Origin: Legionella parisiensis
GTDB taxonomy: Bacteria; Pseudomonadota; Gammaproteobacteria; Legionellales; Legionellaceae
Assembly (NCBI RefSeq): GCF_001467945.1
Contig: NZ_LNYQ01000013.1
Coordinates: 2,425,098-2,489,097 of the forward strand
Direction: 5' to 3'
Length of the DNA: 64,000 nucleotides
In this document: piece after piece, positions 47,051 through 57,109 of the stretch
Numbering within the stretch: the first letter of the stretch is position 1
How the letters are laid out: each line of letters starts with the position of its first letter
Position numbers and translations under genes: made by a program
The notes under the pieces: generated by a model
Told to the model about the DNA's origin: nothing
Database searches by the model: none
The model's input: the letters and a program-made list of their open reading frames with translations, nothing else

Positions 47051-47078
47051 TCATCCCGAACAAAGCTGTTCGGGATGA
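47051..47078. other. Perfect palindrome upstream of dnaB
   Basis: TCATCCCGAACA-AAGC-TGTTCGGGATGA, 12-bp perfect arms. It lies between the DUF2147 stop and the dnaB start. No T-run follows, so it could be a terminator-like hairpin or a repeat. Confidence 0.5.
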
Positions 47079-47092
47079 ATTATGTCGATAAG

Positions 47093-47524
47093 CTACTGCT
47101 TTTTCCAAACTTGAGTACGGCCTAATAAAGAAATACCCAGATATCCTCTGACTAAAAGTTTATTTCCCTGAGCAGTAATTTTGGCGCGATAGATTTTCCC
47201 TGACTTAGGATCTAAAATAGAGCCACCGCCCCACTCATTATCTCCTTCTTTCTTTAATCCCCACATAAAAGTCAATCCTTCAACTTTCTTTCCTTTAAAC
47301 ATGCCAGGACAATTTTGGCAAACTCCAGTATCACCAGGTTGTGGAAATACCTTATTAATAACTGCACTTAAAGTACCCCCAGACTCACTAACGGTGACAA
47401 TTGCTCTCTTCTTACCAGTTTTATCATCAATTGTGACCCACTTACCTACTGGCGATGCGGCAAGTGCTGCAGGTAAATAAAACACAGCAACAAAAAAACC
47501 ACAAGCTAGCTTCCATAAGTTCAT
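47093..47524 (-). CDS. Exported DUF2147 protein
   Basis: Periplasmic or secreted protein of 143 residues. A signal peptide ends near ALA-ASP (about 23). The DUF2147 layout is visible: PVGKWVTIDDKTGKKRAIV, CQNCPGMFKGKKVEGLTFMW, then GGSILDPKSGKIYRAKI and a final RTQVWKK. Two Cys (CQNC) may bind metal or form a disulfide. I chose the ATG at 47524, which has ATGGAGA about six bases ahead, over one 24 bases upstream. Function is unknown for the family. Confidence 0.85.
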   Translation of the reverse strand: MNLWKLACGFFVAVFYLPAALAASPVGKWVTIDDKTGKKRAIVTVSESGGTLSAVINKVFPQPGDTGVCQNCPGMFKGKKVEGLTFMWGLKKEGDNEWGGGSILDPKSGKIYRAKITAQGNKLLVRGYLGISLLGRTQVWKKQ

Positions 47525-47616
47525 AATTTTCTCCATGTTTACAATCATTTAATAGCTTATTCCATGATTGAGTTCTATGCCAGTATTAACGAAGTAAATT
47601 TTAAAAAAAGTATTTA

Positions 47617-47738
47617 GGCTTGTTTACATTTCGCTAGATTCAGCCCCACTGACCTGATCTTTGAGCATCGAAGCACAGTGAGGATTGAAGCACAGAAAAT
47701 CAGGTCATTTCGGCCAAAATCTTAGAGGTAAACAAGCC
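47617..47738. repeat. Dispersed element, family B, copy 4, with perfect terminal inverted repeats
   Basis: 122 bp bounded by GGCTTGTTTAC (47617-47627) and GTAAACAAGCC (47728-47738), an 11-bp perfect inverted repeat. Inner arms CTGACCTGAT and ATCAGGTCA also pair. It abuts the stop codon of the SNF2 gene. Confidence 0.8.
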
Positions 47739-50700
47739 CTATAATGGCGTAAAAAACCGTTCTATATCTTCTTCACTTAATGCTATTGCTTTGGCCGGAT
47801 CAGCAGATAGAACACCTTCAACTAATTGTCTCTTTTTTTCTTGCATTCCTAAAATAACTTCTTCTACTGTACCCGAAGTAATGAGTTTATAGACAAATAC
47901 GGGATTTTCCTGACCTATGCGATGCGTTCTATCTGTAGCTTGGTCTTCTACTGCGGGATTCCACCAGGGATCATAATGAATTACTGTGTCTGCACGAGTT
48001 AAGTTAAGTCCGGTACCGCCCGCTTTCAAGCTGATAAGAAAAATTGGAATTTTTCCTTCCTGAAATTTTTCTACCATTGCTTGTCGATGTACTGTTTGAC
48101 CTGTTAACTTTAAATATTCATAACTTCTCGCATGCAATTCATCTTCAATTAACTGCAACATAGAAGTAAATTGTGAGAAAACCAAGACCCGTCTTCCTTC
48201 TTCTACCAAGTTATCCAACAAATCCATTAATGCCTCAAGCTTTGCAGAGGTACCATGCGCAATTGCTGCTTCAGGCAAAGATAATAATCTGGGATCACAA
48301 CAAACCTGTCGTAATTTCAACAGAGCATCCAGCAAAAGGATGTGGCTTTTACCCAAACCCTGTTTCGCAATCGCATCACGAACTTTTTTCTCCATACTCA
48401 TTCGAATTGCTTCATATAGATCACGTTGTGGACCAATAATTTCTATGTTGCGCGTCATTTCTGTTTTGGGAGGTAATTCTCGAGCCACCTGATTTTTTGT
48501 TCTCCTCAATATAAATGGCTGTACTCTCTTGGTCAGCACCTCTCTTCTATTCACATCGGCATATTTCTCAATAGGAGTTCGGAACCAGAGCCTAAATTGC
48601 TTCGCATCACCCAATAAACCTGGCATCAGAAAATGAAACAAAGACCATAGTTCACCTAAGTGATTTTCCAAAGGAGTACCTGTCAGGCATAATCGATGGG
48701 TAGCATGTAATTGCTGAATAATCTGCGTCGTTTTCGTACGTGTATTTTTAATAAATTGTGCCTCATCCAAAATCAGATAATAAAAAGAATAAGTTACAAA
48801 TTTTTCTTTATCTCGATGGATTAATCCATAAGTAGAAACAACGATATCATAGTCATCAAAATTATCCTGATGACGATCGGAACCATGATAAATTAAAACC
48901 TTTAATGATGGAGTAAAACGTTTTGCTTCAGCCTCCCAATTCCCCACAAGACTTGTTGGTGCAACAATTAAGGTTGCTGTTTTAATACGACCTTGTTCTT
49001 TTTCATATTGCAAATGGGCCAAGGTTTGTACTGTTTTACCCAACCCCATATCGTCAGCAAGAATGCCACTGAAATGGCTTGTTCGCAGAAATTGCAGCCA
49101 GTTTAAACCGTAGCGTTGATAATCCCTCAGCTGAGCATGCAAACCAGGAGGTGGTTGTATTTCAGGGATATGGGTTAATTGGGACAATTGCCTTATTTGC
49201 TCCCTTAAAATTTCAGCGCCTTGCCAACGTGTTTTGGTTGCTGCAATAGCTAATTCAGCTTCACGCATTAAAATAAGCTGATATTTGTTAATTTGTAAAT
49301 GCTGATTTTCATCTATATGGCGTACACCAAATTGAAATAACAGTCGAACCAAAGGTTTGATTCGTCCCATTTCTAACTGCAATGCACGTCCGTCATGCAA
49401 AGGCAGTTTGACTAATTGTGTATCCGGAAGGTTATCTAAATCATTACCACTGTAATGATGAATTAAATCTGCTACCAAAGGTACAATACTGACTGGTTTA
49501 CCCTCAACCAAAATTCCCAATTGATATGAGAAAAAATCCGTTGTATTTTCATGCAGATCTGAATACCACTCTACATCATCAGCACGGATCACTTCTTGAT
49601 ACAATGGACTGATACATTCGACATGCCAACCGCGACTTTTTAACTCGGGTACCAGCTGACTGTAAACGAACTCCAAATCTGCCATGACATTAATATTCTG
49701 CAAAACAAAATCAGCCTTTTTTACTTTTCCCCACTGTTCATTTTCCCAGGATCTAGGCGTTCTTAACTTAAGTATTTTCTGCACTTCATCCCATTTTGAT
49801 TGTTCAAAATCCCTATGGCGCGGGTATTCAATTAAAAGTTCATCCTGCTGACACACGACGGTATTACATTCTTCTGAGCCGGCAATCATCAAACCCGCAT
49901 AATCAAAAAGGATACGCGCGGTAAATAGAGCATGCAATTCTTCTTCCGTGTCATAAAGCCAGGAAGATTCATTCTCAAATTCATTAATAGCATCTAGAAT
50001 AAGCACAGGTATTGGCGTAACCTGTCGAACTTCTCGCTTTGCAAAAACCTGCGGTACGGGAAACTCAGGGCATGTTTTAACCATTTTGCTTGCTAGTAAT
50101 TCGGCCTGCTCCATTGGGATTGGAGGTGCTTTCAACAAATAGCTCAATTGTTTTATTGGATATGGAGTAATTAAACGTCCCATTTTGTCTTCAGAACAAT
50201 TAAAATACCAACTTTCATCCAACAGCAACGGCTCAAGCTGATTCCCTTCGTGCATTAACAATAAATTTTGATGACCATTATGAGATAACACCCATTCACA
50301 AGTACCTTGAATAGCCTCCCCCAAATGAATTGGCTCATCCTGGTTTTGTACAAAAAAAGCTCTTCCAGTTTCAATAATTCGTTCTAATAACTCACTATTG
50401 CGAATGGATAATGTATCAAACCAACCTGAAACACCGCATTTAAACAGAAGAAGTGCGACTAAATCATTATCATCGCCAATAAAATGCTGCTTTCTGGAAT
50501 CAGAGAGACTATTAAATGGGATCATTTTTCCATAGCCACCACGTTTTAATAGCTTGGCTAATGCTAACTTAATTGCAATCCGGTGCTCATAGCCATCAAG
50601 TTTTAGTTCTATGAGATAAACTAAATGATGTGTCATTTCAGGCGCTTTCACAACTGCAGCTTCTTGAGCACGTAAATTTTTCAACCAGCTATCAAGCTTT

Positions 50701-51011
50701 TTATCTAATTTATTACCCGCAAAAGATGGAGAACTTGCTTTTTCTCTATCACGTAGGGCAAACAAACATGCAGCAGCATGTTTACAGTTATATTGATAAC
50801 TACAAGTGCAATGCGCTAGTTTTTTTGGCCAAGTCTTCAAATCCATATGTACATCATAAATTTGACTTGAACTTCCTTTAATTCGACCTTTTAATAGACC
50901 ATCACTTAAACGGATATTGAGCACATGCCCATTTTCAAAATATTCTTGACCCCGCAATAATATTTTGGCCTCAAAGACCTCTGGCATTTTTGAAAGTGCT
51001 TCATTTAACAT
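47739..51011 (-). CDS. SWIM zinc-finger SNF2-family DNA translocase/helicase
   Basis: A 1090-residue ATPase of the bacterial RapA/HepA-like SNF2 group. A SWIM zinc finger sits near the N-terminus (CTCSYQYNCKHAAACLFAL, about 68-86). The SNF2 motor lies at about 615-1085: motif I DDMGLGKTVQTLAH, motif II LDEAQFIKN, TGTPLENH, and motif VI region SLKAGGTGLNL to DRTHRIGQ. The middle is a DUF-type region. Such proteins remodel nucleoprotein or RNA polymerase complexes; the exact target is unknown. It is convergent with nothing and stands alone. Confidence 0.92.
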   Translation of the reverse strand: MLNEALSKMPEVFEAKILLRGQEYFENGHVLNIRLSDGLLKGRIKGSSSQIYDVHMDLKTWPKKLAHCTCSYQYNCKHAAACLFALRDREKASSPSFAGNKLDKKLDSWLKNLRAQEAAVVKAPEMTHHLVYLIELKLDGYEHRIAIKLALAKLLKRGGYGKMIPFNSLSDSRKQHFIGDDNDLVALLLFKCGVSGWFDTLSIRNSELLERIIETGRAFFVQNQDEPIHLGEAIQGTCEWVLSHNGHQNLLLMHEGNQLEPLLLDESWYFNCSEDKMGRLITPYPIKQLSYLLKAPPIPMEQAELLASKMVKTCPEFPVPQVFAKREVRQVTPIPVLILDAINEFENESSWLYDTEEELHALFTARILFDYAGLMIAGSEECNTVVCQQDELLIEYPRHRDFEQSKWDEVQKILKLRTPRSWENEQWGKVKKADFVLQNINVMADLEFVYSQLVPELKSRGWHVECISPLYQEVIRADDVEWYSDLHENTTDFFSYQLGILVEGKPVSIVPLVADLIHHYSGNDLDNLPDTQLVKLPLHDGRALQLEMGRIKPLVRLLFQFGVRHIDENQHLQINKYQLILMREAELAIAATKTRWQGAEILREQIRQLSQLTHIPEIQPPPGLHAQLRDYQRYGLNWLQFLRTSHFSGILADDMGLGKTVQTLAHLQYEKEQGRIKTATLIVAPTSLVGNWEAEAKRFTPSLKVLIYHGSDRHQDNFDDYDIVVSTYGLIHRDKEKFVTYSFYYLILDEAQFIKNTRTKTTQIIQQLHATHRLCLTGTPLENHLGELWSLFHFLMPGLLGDAKQFRLWFRTPIEKYADVNRREVLTKRVQPFILRRTKNQVARELPPKTEMTRNIEIIGPQRDLYEAIRMSMEKKVRDAIAKQGLGKSHILLLDALLKLRQVCCDPRLLSLPEAAIAHGTSAKLEALMDLLDNLVEEGRRVLVFSQFTSMLQLIEDELHARSYEYLKLTGQTVHRQAMVEKFQEGKIPIFLISLKAGGTGLNLTRADTVIHYDPWWNPAVEDQATDRTHRIGQENPVFVYKLITSGTVEEVILGMQEKKRQLVEGVLSADPAKAIALSEEDIERFFTPL

Positions 51012-51148
51012 AAACGTACTTTTTACTGGACAAAGGATCCATTTTAGTCAATTTTTAAAATAATTAACATTTTTATCTTTAAATTAAAGGTTCTTTATAT
51101 TAGTTTATCGCTCTTTAGGGACTTTAAAGTATTTATAGAGTATATATT

Positions 51149-52756
51149 ATGCAGAACAAGCTTACTGTGCTTATGGCACAAATCAATCCCACAGTCGGTG
51201 CCTTGACATCCAATAGGGATCAAATTATAGAGATTATAAAAAGCAAACAAGCTGCTCACAATGTAATACTCTTTCCCGAATTGGCTTTAACTGGTTATCC
51301 TCCTGAAGACTTGCTATTCCGCAGGGAATTTCAGCAAGCAGTTGCAGAACATTTAAAACAGATTCAGACCGAAATAAAAGATTGCTATGTCCTTGTAGGA
51401 CATCCAAGCATGAGAGAACAACGGCTGTACAATAGCGTGAGTATTTTTTATAGAGGCCAAAAAGTTGCAGAATATCACAAGCAAAATTTACCGAACTATC
51501 AAATTTTTGATGAAGCACGTTATTTTACCCCCGGAGAAAAAAATCCATGTGTTTTGGAAGTAAATCATCACAAAATTGGCGTCATTATCTGTGAGGATTT
51601 ATGGCATCCAGGTCCCGCAGAAGATTTAATTGAGGAAGGAATTTCAGTCTTACTCGTTTTAAATGCATCTCCATTTGATTACAGTAAATATCAAAAAAGA
51701 GAAGACCTTTTAAAATCTTATGCAAAACACGGCATATCGATAGTCTATGTAAATCAAATTGGAGGTCAGGATGAACTATTATTTGATGGTCAATCATTAG
51801 CAATTGATTCTCAAGGCAGGGTTTGTGCGCGATCCCCTGCATTTAAAGAGGATTTAAATACTGTAGCTATTCAGGCAACTCATGTTAAAGGTACTCTGTC
51901 TCCCCTTCTTGAGTTTGAGCCATTAATCTATGAAGCATTAATTTGCGGCACTCGAGATTATGTCAATAAAAATCATTTCCCTGGAGTTCTGATTGGGCTT
52001 TCAGGAGGAATTGACTCCGCTTTAACTTTAGCTGTAGCAGTAGATGCTTTAGGGGCGGCTCGAGTTCATGCGGTGCTTATGCCTTCGCGTTACACAGCGC
52101 AAATGAGCAACGAAGATGCTTTGACGCAAATACAAAAACTGAACGTTTCCCATTCCACGCTTTCAATTGAACCCGCTTTTAAAGCTCTAATGGACACTCT
52201 TGAACCCGTATTTACAGTGCGAACTCCCGATATAACTGAAGAAAATATTCAAGCACGAATTCGCGGCTTGTTGATTATGGCATTATCTAACAAAACTGGC
52301 AAAATGGTACTTACCACTTCAAATAAAAGTGAATGTGCCGTAGGCTATGCTACGTTATATGGAGATATGGCTGGGGGCTTTGCCGTATTAAAAGACGTAC
52401 TTAAAACCCAGGTTTATGCACTTGCACGCTATCGCAATAGTCTTTCTGAAAACATTCCCGAACGCGTATTGACCCGCGCCCCATCAGCTGAATTAAGACC
52501 CGATCAGACCGACCAGGACAGTTTACCTGACTATACAACATTAGATGCAATCATTGTTGGCTATATGGAGAAAAAATTAACTCCCGAAGAAATAATTCAG
52601 CAAGGATTTGCCGCAGAAACCGTAAATAAAGTAATTCAATTAATTAGACGTAATGAATACAAACGACGCCAATCTGCACCTGGAATTAAAATAAGCCCAA
52701 CCGCTTTTGGCAAAGACTGGCGTTATCCAATCACCAATGGTTTTTTCGGATCATAA
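51149..52756 (+). CDS. nadE: Glutamine-dependent NAD synthetase
   Basis: Makes NAD from deamido-NAD using glutamine; 535 residues with two domains. The N-terminal nitrilase-type glutaminase (about 1-250) has Glu in FPELALTGYPPEDL, Lys in YHKQNLPNY and Cys in VIICEDLWHPG. The C-terminal synthetase has the P-loop GLSGGIDSALTLAV (about 285-298). Both domains look intact, so ammonia supply is internal. A palindromic terminator follows. Confidence 0.95.
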   Translation: MQNKLTVLMAQINPTVGALTSNRDQIIEIIKSKQAAHNVILFPELALTGYPPEDLLFRREFQQAVAEHLKQIQTEIKDCYVLVGHPSMREQRLYNSVSIFYRGQKVAEYHKQNLPNYQIFDEARYFTPGEKNPCVLEVNHHKIGVIICEDLWHPGPAEDLIEEGISVLLVLNASPFDYSKYQKREDLLKSYAKHGISIVYVNQIGGQDELLFDGQSLAIDSQGRVCARSPAFKEDLNTVAIQATHVKGTLSPLLEFEPLIYEALICGTRDYVNKNHFPGVLIGLSGGIDSALTLAVAVDALGAARVHAVLMPSRYTAQMSNEDALTQIQKLNVSHSTLSIEPAFKALMDTLEPVFTVRTPDITEENIQARIRGLLIMALSNKTGKMVLTTSNKSECAVGYATLYGDMAGGFAVLKDVLKTQVYALARYRNSLSENIPERVLTRAPSAELRPDQTDQDSLPDYTTLDAIIVGYMEKKLTPEEIIQQGFAAETVNKVIQLIRRNEYKRRQSAPGIKISPTAFGKDWRYPITNGFFGS

Positions 52757-52759
52757 TAT

Positions 52760-52796
52760 TTTCCCCACATCCCACAATCTGTGGAATGTGGGGAAA
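52760..52796. terminator. Hairpin between convergent nadE and the 52827 gene
   Basis: Perfect 11-bp arms TTTCCCCACAT/ATGTGGGGAAA with a 15-nt loop, centred in the 70-bp gap. Serving both strands is likely. Confidence 0.65.
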
Positions 52797-52826
52797 CATA
52801 ACTTGCACTACACTTAGGCATGCGAA

Positions 52827-54266
52827 TTAACAATTACCTAAAGATTTAGTTTCACATAGTTCTGCTTGTTCCTCAGCAACTTTGTGTTGTTGCCAAAAGG
52901 TAGGTAATTGTGAGAGTGCCGCATACCTGCTTTTATCTAACTTTTTAGGCAATTCTTTTGTCAGATTATCAACGACTTCCGGTTTAGATAGGGCAGGTTT
53001 ATCAGTAGCTACTTTTTCCAAATGAGACTTCATATGTTGCTCGATTAAGGCAAATTGTTTTAAGTCTATTTTCCCTCTAGATACCTTAGTTTTATCACCC
53101 CCAGGCTGCTCCACCTCGTCTTTTATTGGTAACGCCTGCGAGAACAGGTTATGTGCCTGCAACACCTTAGATAACATGTTATTCATTTTATCTAATTTCG
53201 TTGAATCAATTGATTGAGAAGTATTTAATTGCAGTAAATAAGCTTTTAATTGTAAAACATCGGCCTCATTTAATGCAGCTTTATGATCAGCTAGCCAGGA
53301 GGTTAGTTTTGAATGATCATTTATAGATATTGGAGAGCCTATACTATTTATCCAACAAAGACTTATTTCACTCTCTGTACGTCGTAAGACAAAAGTTGAT
53401 CTCACCCCATTTGCTATAAGCTCATCATTAGTCAAAGCACAATGAGTTTTGGGATTTTCTGGATTGATAACTAATTGAACTTTAGCGAGATATTGTTCTC
53501 TTGCTTTGAGACACTCTCGTTTAATCCGTCTTAAATTTACCATGTTTAATTTTTCTATATCTCTGTCTTCTAATGTCTCCAGGTTTTTGGCTAACTCGTC
53601 CCCTGGAGTAAGTGGATAAACCTCACCAGTTACATCAACCCAGCTAATATGCCATTGCTCATCTTTATAGCTTACAGAAAAAACAGTTTTATCTTTTTGC
53701 GTGGTTTGATATTGTTTCGCAGCAGCCAAGCTATTAAAAACCATCACATTTTCCGCTATTTGGCGTGCGCTTTCACGTGCTGCTTGGCGCTCAATTTCTC
53801 GTGCTTTCTTATCTTCTAATGTAGCCTTATATTGAGCCATGAAGCTATTAATCTCTATCAAGACTTCGTCTTTAAGATCCATAATAAAGCTAGGCATAAG
53901 GTGCTCTTCTAATGGCTGATAATCAGGGACTGCGTCGACCAATTCTAAAAAGAGGAAATAATTATAGGAACTTTTCTCATTCCACGCACCGTCACTGATC
54001 ATGAGCTTTAATTCTTGCAAGCGAGTATAAGCATCAGGAAAATCTTTCATTACGTTAATTGATTGCCCTATTTTTTCACCACGAGTTCTTGTGTATTGAT
54101 AAACCCAACCTGTTATCCATGATTTTACGGGTTGCTCATATTTTTCTTCTGCTCGTCGAGCAATGGCAACTATTCTTTTGCGTCCTTCTTCTGACTCGTT
54201 GGCAATTATAGCCACTACCTGCTCAACAAATTCTTTAGATATTTTTAATGGTTTTTTTTTTGGCAT
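52827..54266 (-). CDS. Unknown protein with two repeat units; effector candidate
   Basis: A 479-residue hydrophilic protein with no signal peptide. I chose MPKKKPLKIS at 54266, nine bases after GGGAG, over an ATG 21 bases upstream. Residues about 165-265 (FSVSYKDEQWHISWVDVTGE..., then LNMVNLRRIKRECLKA) and about 285-350 (FVLRRTESEISLCWINSIGS..., then ADVLQLKAYLLQLN) follow the same strand-strand-helix plan, with a hydrophobic/Trp pair and a Gly. That suggests an internal duplication. The N-terminal and C-terminal parts are helical and charged. No family is recognised; effector status is suspected from style only. Confidence 0.55.
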   Translation of the reverse strand: MPKKKPLKISKEFVEQVVAIIANESEEGRKRIVAIARRAEEKYEQPVKSWITGWVYQYTRTRGEKIGQSINVMKDFPDAYTRLQELKLMISDGAWNEKSSYNYFLFLELVDAVPDYQPLEEHLMPSFIMDLKDEVLIEINSFMAQYKATLEDKKAREIERQAARESARQIAENVMVFNSLAAAKQYQTTQKDKTVFSVSYKDEQWHISWVDVTGEVYPLTPGDELAKNLETLEDRDIEKLNMVNLRRIKRECLKAREQYLAKVQLVINPENPKTHCALTNDELIANGVRSTFVLRRTESEISLCWINSIGSPISINDHSKLTSWLADHKAALNEADVLQLKAYLLQLNTSQSIDSTKLDKMNNMLSKVLQAHNLFSQALPIKDEVEQPGGDKTKVSRGKIDLKQFALIEQHMKSHLEKVATDKPALSKPEVVDNLTKELPKKLDKSRYAALSQLPTFWQQHKVAEEQAELCETKSLGNC

Positions 54267-54287
54267 TTTTTGAAACTCCCTTTTCAT

Positions 54288-54796
54288 GATGCAAATTTAT
54301 CTTTGCATTAATATTAATTTCATACAAGTAGAAAATTATTATGCTAAATTGATCGCATGTGTATAATCATGTTAATTTTTCTACATCATGCAAGGTATAA
54401 TAATTATCTGCCCCTAAATATCTTTCCATTGAATGAAGGTTTTAGACTTGCTCTTTTAAAAGCAAATTTGGACTCACTTTAGGTTTAAAATTTATACACT
54501 AACAAAGTATTTGTCACCGCCGCATTATCTTGATTGGTTATGCTTACCGCAGTATCCCACATAAAGCATTTTATACAAAAGATACCAATTGGAAGTATAG
54601 ACTCTGTTTTAAATTCTGCCATAAAAATATGTCAGTTGAATTATTTAGTCCATATTTGTACCAACAATTTTGTTGATTCCAATGAGTGCTCCATCATTTT
54701 TTTGATGAAAAAAAAATACTTACACGCTTCTAGTACTTGCAAATTTAAAGCAACACGTTAACATGATTCGATAAAAAATAATAACAAAGGGATGTT
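54288..54796. other. Intergenic stretch without a gene
   Basis: About 500 bp, very AT-rich, between divergent genes. It holds the self-complementary TTAATATTAA (54308-54317) near the minus-strand gene. No ORF with a ribosome-binding site is apparent. Confidence 0.55.
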
Positions 54797-55438
54797 ATGA
54801 AATTTGCATTTTTTTCAGTTACATTATTGGCAAGTGGTATCGCTGCAGCAGCAACTCCAGTCAATGGATGGTATTCCGGTGCATTTGGTGGATATACTCA
54901 TTTAAATGGAAATGTATCTAAAAACATTTTGGGATTTCAGTTTGATAACGTTGATTATGAAAATGGTTTTAATGCTGGATTACGTTTAGGCTATCAAAGT
55001 AATCCTATGCGCTTTGAATTAGAATATACTTACTTACGTGCCAATACCCAAAGCTTTCAAGTTGATTTCATCGATCAAATCGGGGTATCAGGAAATACCA
55101 CTGCCAATATAGGTATGTTTAATATTTATTATGATTTCCCCGATGTTATCCTACCCACAATATCTCCTTTCATAGGGGCGGGTGTTGGATATGCTTACAT
55201 TCAAACCTCTTTAAACGGTACTGGCCCCTTTGGCATAACCCTTTTTGACGATAAGCAAAGTGCCTTCGCCTATCAAGGGACTGCAGGACTCACTTTTAAT
55301 TTTGCAGAAAACTGGGCATTAAATGCTGCTTATCGTTATTTAGCAACAGCAAGTTCTGGCAATTTTGGTCGAACATTACAGGCGCAAATGGGTAGTGCTG
55401 GCGTTATTTATCGTTTTGATAACTGCACTTATAATTAA
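54797..55438 (+). CDS. Outer-membrane beta-barrel protein (OmpA-like/OMP_b-brl)
   Basis: A 213-residue outer-membrane protein. The signal peptide ends AAA-TPV (about 20). The mature part is eight amphipathic strands: GWYSGAFGGYTHL, GFNAGLRLGYQ, MRFELEYTYLR, ... to the last strand AGVIYRFDNCTYN. The SPFIGAGVGYAYIQTSL segment is typical for the porin-like barrel family. GGGATG precedes the start. It may be an adhesin or structural barrel; its ligand is unknown. Confidence 0.87.
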   Translation: MKFAFFSVTLLASGIAAAATPVNGWYSGAFGGYTHLNGNVSKNILGFQFDNVDYENGFNAGLRLGYQSNPMRFELEYTYLRANTQSFQVDFIDQIGVSGNTTANIGMFNIYYDFPDVILPTISPFIGAGVGYAYIQTSLNGTGPFGITLFDDKQSAFAYQGTAGLTFNFAENWALNAAYRYLATASSGNFGRTLQAQMGSAGVIYRFDNCTYN

Positions 55439-55543
55439 TTGAGTCATGCCATCTATGAAATCTGGGCTGGATAATTTTTTTCATAATAGCTCAAGCCCCA
55501 CCGTGTTATTTATTCGAACTGCTGGGGCTGTGCAACCTTATTT

Positions 55544-56611
55544 TTAATCTGTGGATTGATAGATTTTTGTGGAAGTGAATATTTGCGGTTCTTGCCACAA
55601 AGTCATAAATAAAACCATAACTAAAGGTCCAACAAACAAACCAAGCAGACCTAAGGTTTCTACTCCCCCAAGAATTCCAAATAACACAGCTAAAAAAGGC
55701 AATTCTATAGCACCGCCAATTAACACAGGTTTGACAAAGTGATCTGCAACAAACATCACTAAAGTTCCCCAAACCAGAACAATAATTGCGCCAATCATGC
55801 TACCTAATGAAAACAGAATAATGGCTACGGTAATAAAAACTATAGGCACAACGAATGGAATCATTGCTGCAAGTGCGGTGATAAATCCAACAAGAGTAGG
55901 CGCTGGAAAACCAACCAGGCCATAACAAACTCCCATTAAAACACCGACACCTAACCCAACAACAATTGTTCCATTTACTGTGGCTCTTAATGCTCTAGGG
56001 AGTCTGTCTGCATAACGAAACCACCTTTTCCCCAAACAGGATTCCCCTACCTGATAAATCTGCAATATTAATCGATCACCATCACGATAAAAGAAAAACA
56101 AACTCAATAGGGTAAAGCCTAATTGAACACTTCGGTGCGCTAAATTGGAGCCTATTTGTTTCACATAATAGCTCGTTGGGGTTAACGATAAGTGAACATT
56201 AGACAGTAAGCTTTTAATCATTCCTGGTTTACCAATATGACTATCCCAATACATAACCAAATCATTTCCCATAAAGGGGAAGTCTTTTAAAAATTCAGGG
56301 GCAGCCCCACCTTGTTGATTTGTATCCTGTAAGAAATTAATAAATATCTGTAACTCCTTAATCAATAAACTCAATAACCAGCTTAATGGAAGTAGAAACA
56401 ATAAACCGATTAACGTTGTAAAAAGTAAGGCAGATAAATTATCGTTTTTCCCAAAAAAATAACGCCATTTTTCATACAAAGGGTAAGTAGCAATAACAAT
56501 TATGGAAGCCCAGATCAATGATGGAATAAAACGATGAATAATAAACAAACTAAGAACTACAATTCCAACAGTCAAACCCATACTAATGAGCTCTTTATGA
56601 TTCTCATTCAT
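55544..56611 (-). CDS. AI-2E family transporter (PerM/YdiK-like)
   Basis: Inner-membrane protein of 355 residues with about eight helices in the family order: two pairs at the N-terminus, a soluble middle (about 95-190) and the C-terminal helices GVLMGVCYGLVGFPAPTLVG and LFVGPLVMVLFM. Members export autoinducer-2, Na+/H+ or unknown small molecules; substrate not read here. Its start is directly after the pgpA stop, so both are one unit. Confidence 0.88.
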   Translation of the reverse strand: MNENHKELISMGLTVGIVVLSLFIIHRFIPSLIWASIIVIATYPLYEKWRYFFGKNDNLSALLFTTLIGLLFLLPLSWLLSLLIKELQIFINFLQDTNQQGGAAPEFLKDFPFMGNDLVMYWDSHIGKPGMIKSLLSNVHLSLTPTSYYVKQIGSNLAHRSVQLGFTLLSLFFFYRDGDRLILQIYQVGESCLGKRWFRYADRLPRALRATVNGTIVVGLGVGVLMGVCYGLVGFPAPTLVGFITALAAMIPFVVPIVFITVAIILFSLGSMIGAIIVLVWGTLVMFVADHFVKPVLIGGAIELPFLAVLFGILGGVETLGLLGLFVGPLVMVLFMTLWQEPQIFTSTKIYQSTD

Positions 56612-57094
56612 TTATGCAAAACTCCATGCTAAAAGTTGCATTATTAACCAGGAGGGCACCGCAGCTAATACATCATCAAACATAATCCCAAATCCACCGC
56701 GTATTTTTTGATCAATATAATCTATTGGCTGTGGTTTCCAAATATCAAAGATTCGAAATAAAATAAACCCACAGAGCATCCATATCGCTCCTTTGGGTGC
56801 CAAAAACATAGTTAATAAATAACCTACAACCTCATCCCAAACAATTCCTTTATAATCATGCACTCCTAAATCCCGAGAAACTTTCTCACAAACCCACACT
56901 CCCAACATAAATGCGAGTAGTGTAAAAAAAAGATAAACCGCCCAATTGGTTCCCATAAGTAGTAAATAGACAGGCATTGCAGCTATTGTCCCCCAGGTGC
57001 CCGGAGCAGTTGGCATTAAACCACTACCAAACCCAAAAGCGATGAAATAAACTGGATCTTGGAACACATTTTTTGCTAAATTTATTTGTTTCAT
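56612..57094 (-). CDS. pgpA: Phosphatidylglycerophosphatase A
   Basis: Membrane enzyme of 160 residues that dephosphorylates PGP to phosphatidylglycerol. Signatures are GFGSGLMPTAPGTWGT near the N-terminus, VWDEVVGYLLTMF and the C-terminal FDDVLAAVPSWL. Three to four transmembrane helices. The ATG at 57094 is 222 bp downstream of thiL, unusually far for the normally tight thiL-pgpA pair. Confidence 0.93.
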   Translation of the reverse strand: MKQINLAKNVFQDPVYFIAFGFGSGLMPTAPGTWGTIAAMPVYLLLMGTNWAVYLFFTLLAFMLGVWVCEKVSRDLGVHDYKGIVWDEVVGYLLTMFLAPKGAIWMLCGFILFRIFDIWKPQPIDYIDQKIRGGFGIMFDDVLAAVPSWLIMQLLAWSFA

Positions 57095-57109
57095 TTTTTT
57101 TCTCTATAC

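Noticed and set aside
54307-54318. PmrA box upstream of the 52827 gene
   Set aside because: TTAATATT matches a half-site, but such strings are frequent in AT-rich DNA and no second half with proper spacing is clear.
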